Part shown: positions 58,171 through 64,000 of the stretch, in pieces
Position numbering within the stretch: position 1 is the first letter of the stretch
How the letters are laid out: each line of letters opens with the position of its first letter
Source of the DNA: JACDAN01 sp035707105
GTDB lineage: Bacteria; Actinomycetota; Thermoleophilia; Gaiellales; Gaiellaceae
Direction: 5' to 3'
DNA length: 64,000 bases
NCBI GenBank assembly: GCA_035707105.1
Contig: DASSUI010000032.1
Location: 1 to 64,000 of the forward strand
Notes under the pieces: generated by a model
Database searches by the model: none
Told to the model about the DNA's origin: nothing
What the model saw: only the letters and a program-made list of their open reading frames with translations
Position numbers and translations under genes: made by a program

Positions 58171-58227
58171 AGACCTGGGGGCGAGCAGCGTGGCCTGGCC
58201 GCTCAGCCGTTTTTCCGCCAGGCCCTC

Positions 58228-59829
58228 CTAAACGCGAGGCCCGGCCGCGGCGACGGCCTCGCCCGCGTCGTCCACGAACTGCTCGAAGTTGTCGCGGAAC
58301 ATCCGGGCCAGCTCGCGCGACTTCCGGTCGTAGGCCTCGGGATCGGCCCACGTCGAGCGCGGGTCGAGCAGCTTCGAATCGACACCCGGCACGGAGATCG
58401 GCACCTCGAACCCGAAGACCGGGTCGAACCGGTACTCCATGCCCTCGAGCTCCCCTGACAGGGCCGCCTTCAGCAGCGCGCGGGTCGCCTTGATGGGCAT
58501 CCGCTCGCCCTCGCCGAACGGGCCTCCGGTCCAGCCGGTGTTCACGAGCCAGACCGCCACGTGCGGATGCTGGTCGAGCTTGTCACCGAGCATGTGCGCG
58601 TACACCGACGGCGGCTGCGGGAGGAACGGCGCGCCGAAGCAGGCGGAGAAGGTGGGCTGCGGCTCGGTCACGCCGATCTCGGTGCCGGCGAGCTTCGCCG
58701 TGAAGCCGGACAGGAAGTAGAACATCGCCTGCTCGCGCGAGAGCCGCGCGATCGGGGGCAGGATCCCGAACGCGTCAGCGGTCAGGAACACGACCGAGCT
58801 CGGGTGGCCGGCCCGCTTCGCAGGAAGCGCATTCGAGATCTGCTCGAGCTTGTAGGCGGCCCGCGTGTTCTCGGTCTTCGAGTCGTCGTCGAGGTCGAGG
58901 ATCCCCCGCTCGTCCATGACGACGTTCTCGAGGACGGTTCCCCAGCTGCGCGTCGTCCGGTAGATCTGCGGCTCGGCGTCGGGCGAGAGGCGGATCACCT
59001 TCGCGTAGCAGCCGCCCTCCACGTTGAAGATGCCCTCCTCGCTCCAGCCGTGCTCGTCGTCGCCGATCAGGTGCCGTTCCGGGTCGGCCGAGAGCGTCGT
59101 CTTGCCCGTGCCGGAGAGGCCGAAGAAGACGGCCACTCGGCCCTCGTCGTCGACGTTCGCCGAACAGTGCATCGGGAGCACGCCCTCGAGCGGGAGCCGG
59201 TCGTTCATGAGCGTGAAGATCGACTTCTTGATCTCCCCGGCGTAAAACGTTCCGCCGATCAGGACCTCCATCCGCCCAGGATGCAGGACGACGAACGTGC
59301 CGCTCCGCGTGCCGTCCTCCTCGGGGTGGCCCTCGACGCCCGGCGCGTGGAGGACGACCGCCTGCGGCTCGTGATCAGCGAGCTCTTCCTCCGTCGGGTC
59401 GATGAAGAGCGTCTTCGCGAAGAGCGCTTGCCAGGGGCTGTACGTGATCACGCGAAGCGCCAGCCGGTGCGCCGGGTCGGCGCCCGCGAACGCGTCGACG
59501 ACGTAGAGGTCCTGCTCGGACAGGAAGGACGTCACCTTCTCGCGCAGGCCCTCGAAGCGCTCCTCCGGCAGCTCCTGGTTGACCTTGCCCCACCAGATCC
59601 GGCCTTCGGACCCCGGCTCGCGGACGACGAACTTGTCGTTCGGCGAGCGCCCGGTGTGGACGCCGGTGTCGACGACGAGCGGCCCGCCCTCGGCCAACCG
59701 CCCCTCGCCGCGCTGCAACGTGTGGCTGTAGAGGAGCGCGACCGTCGGGTGGTGGTGGACGGCGCCCGCCGGCTCGATGCCGTGGTCGCTCAGGTCCACT
59801 CCGCCGCGAAGGTCCTCGATGATCGCCAT
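58228..59829 (-). CDS. pckA: Phosphoenolpyruvate carboxykinase (ATP)
   Basis: ATG 59829 follows AAGGAG at 4-5 bases; the longer open frame to 59901 is rejected. The 533-residue enzyme converts oxaloacetate and ATP to PEP, CO2 and ADP, the first committed step of gluconeogenesis. Seen are RSPNDKFVVREP, the kinase loops GLSGTGKTTLSADPE (P-loop) and LIGDDEHGWSEEGIFNVEGGC (metal site), and RTTRSWGTVLENVV. It is the ATP type rather than the GTP type that is common in other actinobacteria. Its short leader (59830-59961) is A/T-rich around GCATATCGTATGGC and probably carries the promoter. Confidence 0.95.
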   Translation of the reverse strand: MAIIEDLRGGVDLSDHGIEPAGAVHHHPTVALLYSHTLQRGEGRLAEGGPLVVDTGVHTGRSPNDKFVVREPGSEGRIWWGKVNQELPEERFEGLREKVTSFLSEQDLYVVDAFAGADPAHRLALRVITYSPWQALFAKTLFIDPTEEELADHEPQAVVLHAPGVEGHPEEDGTRSGTFVVLHPGRMEVLIGGTFYAGEIKKSIFTLMNDRLPLEGVLPMHCSANVDDEGRVAVFFGLSGTGKTTLSADPERHLIGDDEHGWSEEGIFNVEGGCYAKVIRLSPDAEPQIYRTTRSWGTVLENVVMDERGILDLDDDSKTENTRAAYKLEQISNALPAKRAGHPSSVVFLTADAFGILPPIARLSREQAMFYFLSGFTAKLAGTEIGVTEPQPTFSACFGAPFLPQPPSVYAHMLGDKLDQHPHVAVWLVNTGWTGGPFGEGERMPIKATRALLKAALSGELEGMEYRFDPVFGFEVPISVPGVDSKLLDPRSTWADPEAYDRKSRELARMFRDNFEQFVDDAGEAVAAAGPRV

Positions 59830-59961
59830 TGGTCTCCTTGCGTTCCCGGGCCGGGTCCGGCCCCAAACAGGCTGCATATCGTATGGCAATGGCCGTCGCA
59901 CCGCCCGAGCCGCCGCTGTCGGACGGCGTCGTGACGGTCCGTCCGGCGAGCGGGGCGAGGT

Positions 59962-60687
59962 CTAGTCGAACGCCGCGTCGATCCAGTGCGGCCCGCCCCA
60001 GCTGAGGTCGAGCGGGAAGTCGCGGACAAGGTGCGCCCAGATCAGCCACGCGAACCAGCGCGTCGTCCCGTAGAAGAAGCTCGCACGGTAGAGCGCGAGC
60101 AGCGCGGTCTCCGGCAACCGACGCCCCATCCAGCCCCAGAATCGCGGGTCCGCCCGCACGATGACGTCGTGGAAGTACTTGCGCTTGAGCATCCGCCACG
60201 AGAGCAGCCCGTAGATAACGAACACGCCGTCCCACACGAATCCGAGCCCGCTGAAGTAGGCGCCCGCGTCGGTGATCCGGCCGTACTGGCCCGCGTACGC
60301 CCAGGCGCCGACGCCGAACGTCTCCGTCGTGAGCGGGAAGAAGAGCATCGTCCCGATCGTGTCGCCCGCGTCCGTGAGGATGTGGGCCCACTGTCCTAAG
60401 AGGAAGCTCCAGGCCCAGATCCGGCTGCCGCTCAGCCCCCAGATCAGTCCGGCGACGAGGAGGCCGTACGCGAGCGAGTGCGTGAACCCGATGCCGGGCC
60501 AGCCGCGGTGAAACTGCACGGGGTCGTCGGCCTTGAACTCGACGCCGAGGACGTTGATCCCGTACACGAACCACTTGCTGAGCAGGTCGGGCGAGTACGA
60601 GCCGATCAGCAGCGGCACGAACGCGACCCTGCCGCCGAGGTGCCGCTGAATCGCGTAGGGCTCGAGGTCGTGCGCCGCCCAGCTCAA
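59962..60687 (-). CDS. Polytopic membrane protein, metal-dependent hydrolase-like
   Basis: TTG 60687 overlaps the stop of the small upstream gene (TTGA). The 241-residue protein has about six hydrophobic segments, with HDLEPYAIQRHLGG and SYSPDLLSK near the start and GQWAHILTDAGDTIG in the middle. The scattered His/Asp residues next to membrane helices resemble YdjM/DUF457-like membrane-bound metal hydrolases. I am not certain of the family. It is the last gene of a three-gene operon with the sugar dehydrogenase and a 51-residue membrane protein. Confidence 0.7.
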   Translation of the reverse strand: MSWAAHDLEPYAIQRHLGGRVAFVPLLIGSYSPDLLSKWFVYGINVLGVEFKADDPVQFHRGWPGIGFTHSLAYGLLVAGLIWGLSGSRIWAWSFLLGQWAHILTDAGDTIGTMLFFPLTTETFGVGAWAYAGQYGRITDAGAYFSGLGFVWDGVFVIYGLLSWRMLKRKYFHDVIVRADPRFWGWMGRRLPETALLALYRASFFYGTTRWFAWLIWAHLVRDFPLDLSWGGPHWIDAAFD

Positions 60688-60839
60688 CGGAGCAGGCGGC
60701 GTACGTAGGCGGGGATGATCCACACGGCCAGGAGCAGGAACGCCGTCCCCTCCACCCACGAGAAGAGGAGGCTGGGGAAGGCGACGCCGAGCGCGATGTA
60801 CAGCGCCGCGGCGACGAGATAGAGCGCGGCCTCTCTCAT
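60684..60839 (-). CDS. Small two-helix membrane protein
   Basis: This 51-residue frame (ATGA overlap with the dehydrogenase stop and TTGA overlap with the next gene) has two hydrophobic helices, LYLVAAALYIALGVAFP and GTAFLLLAVWIIPAYV, and an Arg-rich end. It is too short to place in a family. The tight overlaps on both sides show it is a real translated gene in the operon. Confidence 0.72.
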   Translation of the reverse strand: MREAALYLVAAALYIALGVAFPSLLFSWVEGTAFLLLAVWIIPAYVRRLLR

Positions 60840-61813
60840 CGCCGCGTGATGCGGTAGACGACGCCGCGGCCGTGGTCGGCCACGAGCAGCCCTCCGTGCT
60901 CGTCGACCGCGAGCGCGAGCGGGTGCGAGAGGCCGGTGGCGAAGGCCGTCACCCGCCCCGGGCCGCCCGCGCGCAGCAGGACGCGCGTCACCTTGCGGCC
61001 GTGCTTGGTCGAGTCGTACTGGCCCCACTCGGCGACGTACAGCGCGCCGTTCCAGAAGGCCATGCCGCCCGCCGCCGAGTGCGGCTCGAGATAGGCGACC
61101 GGCGGCGTGACCCCGCGGCAGCTCCCTCGAAGCCGCTTGGTCCGGTGGCTCGGCCAGCACCCCGGCCAGCCGAAGTCGCCTCCCTGCCGGACCTCGACCA
61201 CCGCCTCCGCCGGCTCGCGGTCTCCGAGGTCGTCGCGCCCGTTGACGGACGCGTAGAGCCGGCCCGTGACCGGGTCCGCGGCGAGGCCGTAGGGGTTGCG
61301 GAGGCCGCGGGCGACGACCCGCAGGCCGTCGCCGTTCGGCCGCACCGAGAGGATCGCCGCGCTCAGGCGGCTGCGCTCGGCGCAGACGTCGCAGGTCGAG
61401 CCGCTCCCGAGGTAGAGGCGGCCGCGGTGCACGATCACGTTGTCCTGTTGGTGGCGGCCGTACGGGAGGTTCCGCAGGATCGCCGTCCTCTGTCCGCCGC
61501 TCACGCGCCAGAGCGCGCCCTGTGCGGAGACGAACAGCGCCCCGGCGTCCCAGGTGAGACCGAGCGGCGTGCGGAACCCCCGGAGGACGACGCGCGGGCG
61601 CCGCGTGCGCGGGTCGACGCGGACGACCTCCCCGCCCTCCTGCGTCAGATACAGCGCGCCGTCCGGCCCCCAGGCCATGGCCGTCGGGGAGTCGAGGTCG
61701 CGGATCCACGTCTCGACGCGGAACCCGGACGGCACCCGCACTGCCTGGATCGCCCCGCCGGCCGAGCTCGCGACCAGCGCGACTGCGACGGCGAGGCAGG
61801 ACGCGAGCTTCAC
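60836..61813 (-). CDS. Secreted PQQ-type sugar dehydrogenase (glucose/sorbosone dehydrogenase family)
   Basis: GTG 61813 (VKLASCLAVAVALVASSAGG) gives a signal peptide; the longer frame is antisense to the xerC start. The 325-residue protein is a six-bladed propeller with repeats such as LYLTQEGGEVVRVD, RTPLGLTWDAGALFVS, GRHQQDNVIVHRGRLYLGSGS, RNPYGLAADP and FGWPGCWPSH, the last two being family signatures. The family oxidises aldoses at C1 in the periplasm with PQQ; many homologs lack confirmed activity. The Cys pair CDVC may form a disulfide. It starts 20 bases from xerC in divergent direction. Confidence 0.82.
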   Translation of the reverse strand: MKLASCLAVAVALVASSAGGAIQAVRVPSGFRVETWIRDLDSPTAMAWGPDGALYLTQEGGEVVRVDPRTRRPRVVLRGFRTPLGLTWDAGALFVSAQGALWRVSGGQRTAILRNLPYGRHQQDNVIVHRGRLYLGSGSTCDVCAERSRLSAAILSVRPNGDGLRVVARGLRNPYGLAADPVTGRLYASVNGRDDLGDREPAEAVVEVRQGGDFGWPGCWPSHRTKRLRGSCRGVTPPVAYLEPHSAAGGMAFWNGALYVAEWGQYDSTKHGRKVTRVLLRAGGPGRVTAFATGLSHPLALAVDEHGGLLVADHGRGVVYRITRR

Positions 61814-61832
61814 GGGCGCGAATCCTGCCTGG

Positions 61833-62678
61833 ATGGAGACGCAGTCGGCGATCGACCGGTTCCTGGCCTCTCCGGCGCTGTCCGTCGCCACCCGGCGTGC
61901 GTACGCGGTCGACCTGGCTCAGTTCGGCGCCTGGCTCGAGCAGAGAGGGGCGTCCGTCGAGGACGTCGACGCGCGCACGCTCGCGGACTACGCCGCCCAC
62001 CTCGGCTCCGCCCGGGCCGGACGCTCGCCGGGGAAGCTCGCCCCGGCCACGATCGCCCGAAAGCTGGCGGCAGTACGCGCGCTTCTCCGCTTCTCACTCG
62101 GCGCCGCGAGGGTGCCGGACGCCCGGCTCGCGCCGCGGCGCCCCCGCCGCCTCCCCGACGCGCCGAAGCCGGAGGAGGTCGACGCCGAGTTCGAGCGCTT
62201 CGACGGCGGCGATCCGCTCGCCGTGCGCAACCGCGCGCTCGCGGAGCTCGTCTACTCGGCGGGCCTGCGAAGCCAGGAGGCGGTCGACCTCGATCTCGGC
62301 GACGTGGAGTTCGATCAGGAGGCGGTGCGGGTGCGCGGCAAGGGCGGCAAGGAGCGGGTCGTGCCGCTCGGCGAAGAGGCCGCGTACTGGGTCGCGCGCT
62401 GGCTCCGCGAGCGCCCGAAGCTCGCCCGCGACGCGAACGACGCGCTCTTCCTCTCGGCTCGGGGGCGTCGGCTCGACACGAGCACGCTCCGCAAGCTCTT
62501 CCCACATCCGCACCGGCTCCGGCACGCGTTCGCGACGCACCTGCTCGAGGGCGGCGCCGACCTGCGGACGATCCAGGAGCTCCTCGGCCACAGCTCGCTC
62601 TCGACGACGCAGATGTACAGCCACGTGGACGCCAGGCGACTGCGAAGGGTCTATGACCGCGCGCACCCGCGATCCTGA
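61833..62678 (+). CDS. XerC-like tyrosine recombinase with shortened catalytic domain
   Basis: ATG 61833 begins METQSAID; the open frame runs back to 61440. The 281-residue protein has a SAM-like N-terminal domain and catalytic Arg (SAGLRSQEAVDL), Lys (VRGKGGKERVVPL), His-x-x-Arg (HPHRLRHAFATH), His (LLGHSSLSTT) and Tyr in MYSHV. All six residues are present, but the segment between STLRKLF and HPHRLRH is about a dozen residues shorter than in the neighbouring XerD. It overlaps the next recombinase by 26 bases. XerC-XerD pairs resolve chromosome dimers at dif; no dif site was recognised here. Confidence 0.85.
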   Translation: METQSAIDRFLASPALSVATRRAYAVDLAQFGAWLEQRGASVEDVDARTLADYAAHLGSARAGRSPGKLAPATIARKLAAVRALLRFSLGAARVPDARLAPRRPRRLPDAPKPEEVDAEFERFDGGDPLAVRNRALAELVYSAGLRSQEAVDLDLGDVEFDQEAVRVRGKGGKERVVPLGEEAAYWVARWLRERPKLARDANDALFLSARGRRLDTSTLRKLFPHPHRLRHAFATHLLEGGADLRTIQELLGHSSLSTTQMYSHVDARRLRRVYDRAHPRS

Positions 62679-63552
62679 GCTCGACGGCTTCCTCGCCCTG
62701 TCGGCGGCGCGGCTCGCGCCCCGCACGGTCGAGGCGTACCGCCGCGACCTCGACGCGCTCGCCGAGTGGCTCGGCGGGTCGCCGTCGAAGGTGACGACCG
62801 AGGAGCTGGAGCGCTACCTCGCCGAGCTCCGCGCCCAGGGGCTCTCCGGAGCGACGATCGCCAGGCGGGTCGCCTCGTTGCGCTCGTTCTTCCGCCACCT
62901 CGTCCTGATCGGCGCCGCGGACGGGAACCCGGCCGCCGAGCTGCAGCTTCCGCGGCGCACGCCGCGGCTGCCGCGGGCGCTCTCGCCCTCGGAGGCGGAG
63001 CGGCTGATCGACGCCGCGGCCGGGACCGCACCGCGCGACCTGCGCGACCGCGCGCTCGTCGAGCTCCTCTACGGCGCCGGATTGCGGGTGAGCGAGGCGG
63101 TCGGGCTCGAGAAGGGCGGCGTCGACCTCGACCGGCGTCTCGTCCGGACCGTCGGGAAGGGCGGCAAGGAGCGGGTCGTCCCGGTGGGGCGCGAGGCCGT
63201 CGAGGCACTGCGCCGCTACCTGTCCCGGGGCCGCCCGCATCTCGACCGTCGGCACCGACCCGAGCTCTTCCTGAACGCCAAGGGCGGGGCGCTGACGCGG
63301 GCCGGCGCGTTTCTGATCCTCCGCAAGCTCGCCGCCAAGGCGGGGCTCGAGCCGGAACGGATCCACCCCCATCTGCTCCGTCACACGTTTGCGACGCACC
63401 TCCTCGAGGGAGGAGCAGACCTAAGAAGCGTTCAGGAAATGCTCGGACATGCCGATCTGGCTACCACGGAGCTCTACACCCACGTAACCGATCGGCGGCG
63501 TCGGGAGTTGTATTTCCAGGCGCATCCGCACGCACGACGAAGGACGACATGA
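62653..63552 (+). CDS. xerD: XerD-like tyrosine recombinase
   Basis: ATG 62653 (GAAGGG upstream) lies inside the xerC-like gene. The 299-residue protein is a full-length Xer: core-binding domain with RTVEAYRRDLDALAEWL and LSGATIARRVASLRSFFRHLV, then Arg (YGAGLRVSEAVGL), Lys (VGKGGKERVVPV), HPHLLRHTFATH, MLGHADLATT and Tyr in LYTHV. It would strand-exchange at dif or at an element-specific site. It overlaps the next small gene by ATGA. Whether this pair is the chromosomal XerCD or a mobile pair is open. Confidence 0.9.
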   Translation: MTARTRDPELDGFLALSAARLAPRTVEAYRRDLDALAEWLGGSPSKVTTEELERYLAELRAQGLSGATIARRVASLRSFFRHLVLIGAADGNPAAELQLPRRTPRLPRALSPSEAERLIDAAAGTAPRDLRDRALVELLYGAGLRVSEAVGLEKGGVDLDRRLVRTVGKGGKERVVPVGREAVEALRRYLSRGRPHLDRRHRPELFLNAKGGALTRAGAFLILRKLAAKAGLEPERIHPHLLRHTFATHLLEGGADLRSVQEMLGHADLATTELYTHVTDRRRRELYFQAHPHARRRTT

Positions 63553-63725
63553 CAGAACTGACCAACCAAACGGCCCTCCTCCTCGTCTCCACCACCGGCG
63601 TGGGCGTGCTGATGATGAAGGCGGGGATCGAGAAGAAGATGCTCGAGTGGCGCCGGCAACAGCGGATCTGCGCCGGTTGCGGCAAGCCGCTGCGCCGCCC
63701 GGTCTGCACCTGCGCGTCGAGCTAG
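63549..63725 (+). CDS. Small zinc-ribbon-like protein
   Basis: The 58-residue frame starts at ATG 63549, overlapping the xerD stop as ATGA. It has a hydrophobic N-terminal segment (TALLLVSTTGVGVLMMKAG) and a C-terminal metal-binding pattern CAGCGKPLRRPVC then TC, i.e. Cys-x2-Cys and Cys-x-Cys. No family is recognised. Coupling to xerD suggests it is co-expressed, perhaps as a small membrane-tethered partner. Confidence 0.68.
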   Translation: MTELTNQTALLLVSTTGVGVLMMKAGIEKKMLEWRRQQRICAGCGKPLRRPVCTCASS

Positions 63726-63730
63726 CGCTT

Positions 63731-63857
63731 CGCTGAAAGTCTCACGACTTTCAGCGACCGTCTGGAGCCGGGCGGCGCTCTGCGCCGCGGCGGCGGCTTG
63801 TTCTGCCGCCTCCTTCTCGATCGGCGCCGGCGGATGAACGGGCCGAGCCCGTTCATC
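63731..63857 (-). repeat. Three-hairpin composite repeat, copy B
   Basis: On the minus strand the hairpins GATGAACGGGC/GCCCGTTCATC (63833-63857), GCGGCGC/GCGCCGC (63772-63788) and CGCTGAAAGTC/GACTTTCAGCG with loop GTGA (63731-63756) occur in the same order as in copy A (9821-9947). Two base pairs in the last stem differ by compensatory change. A further GGCGGC/GCCGCC hairpin sits between the first two. It lies just after the stop of the minus-strand gene at 63866 and runs toward the zinc-ribbon gene. Confidence 0.7.
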
Positions 63858-63865
63858 GCGAACGG

Positions 63866-64000
63866 CTACCGGGTGCGGCTCTTCTTCGTCAGCATCGCGG
63901 CCACCCGCTTCGCGGTCTCGCGCAGCTCGCGGTCGAGCTCGTCGTCGCCCGCGATCCCCTCGAGCATCACGATCGTGTCCCGGTGCGGCGAACCGTTCTT
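63866..64000 (-). CDS. C-terminal end of an unidentified protein (5' end outside window)
   Basis: A minus-strand frame is open from the right edge to TAG, 44 residues: it ends with TIVMLEGIAGDDELDREL, then RETAKRVAAMLTKKSRTR. It looks helical and basic at its end, like the C terminus of a soluble protein, but is too short to identify. Convergent with the zinc-ribbon gene; a hairpin repeat lies between them. Confidence 0.6.
   Translation of the reverse strand, partial: KNGSPHRDTIVMLEGIAGDDELDRELRETAKRVAAMLTKKSRTR

Noticed and set aside
60872..62656. Long plus-strand frame opposite the sugar dehydrogenase continuing into xerC
   Set aside because: The true genes on each side have complete domains; this frame only reflects GC-rich codon structure.
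1..64000. CRISPR arrays or insertion sequences
   Set aside because: No regularly spaced direct repeats with spacers and no transposase-like frame were found on either strand.

Overview
The window is high-GC DNA with actinobacterial gene order and content: dnaX followed by ybaB, recR followed by aspartate kinase and asd, a PspC/LiaF signalling module, an ATP-type PEP carboxykinase, and many GTG/TTG starts with 1-4 base stop/start overlaps. The secreted proteins with Ig-like/PxKF domains and the conserved ITPELVLVDPEL protein suggest a deep-branching actinobacterium, most likely Thermoleophilia (Gaiellales/Solirubrobacterales type). This placement is inference from gene content; no rRNA is present.

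Left part (1-11.9 kb). The 3' end of an ATP-dependent DNA ligase, a cupin, a PspC/LiaF-like protein, a PspC-fused histidine kinase and its NarL-type regulator run rightward into a convergent stand-alone LigD-type polymerase. Three tRNA-Ser genes (GCU, CGA, GGA) follow in tandem, then a membrane-anchored cytochrome c, a gamma-glutamyltransferase and tRNA-Val(CAC) on the minus strand. A receiver-only response regulator diverges from a LuxR-type regulator whose phosphoacceptor Asp is Glu. Next come SRP RNA, a three-hairpin repeat, dnaX and ybaB.

Middle part (11.9-46.2 kb). This is a surface-polysaccharide island of about 34 kb lying between ybaB and recR. It encodes a priming sugar transferase (WbaP type), sugar-nucleotide genes (nucleotidyltransferase, three SDR enzymes, two DegT-type aminotransferases, a formyltransferase), at least four glycosyltransferases, two Wzx-like flippases, a Wzy/ligase-like polymerase, a Wzc-like copolymerase/BY-kinase, two polysaccharide deacetylases, a PAP2-like protein and two paralogous secreted proteins of a family I do not recognise. 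Together these describe a Wzx/Wzy-type pathway: prime on undecaprenyl phosphate, extend, flip, polymerise, and control chain length. Embedded in it is a PqqD-like protein, an HprK-like kinase and two nucleotidyltransferase-fold proteins. The PqqD-like protein ends in a tail resembling a RiPP leader peptide, which makes this the best candidate for a poorly described system.

Right part (46.2-64 kb). Housekeeping resumes with recR, aspartate kinase and asd. These are followed by a secreted Ig-like/PxKF protein, a GNAT protein, a metallophosphoesterase, a succinate dehydrogenase of the SdhABE type (flavoprotein, iron-sulfur subunit, HdrB-like CCG subunit), an AAA ATPase, PEP carboxykinase, a small membrane operon with a PQQ-type sugar dehydrogenase, overlapping XerC-like and XerD-like recombinases with a 58-codon zinc-ribbon protein, and the 3' end of an unknown minus-strand gene. 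Two families of hairpin repeats link distant intergenic regions: 9.8 with 63.7 kb, and 53.9 with 58.1 kb.
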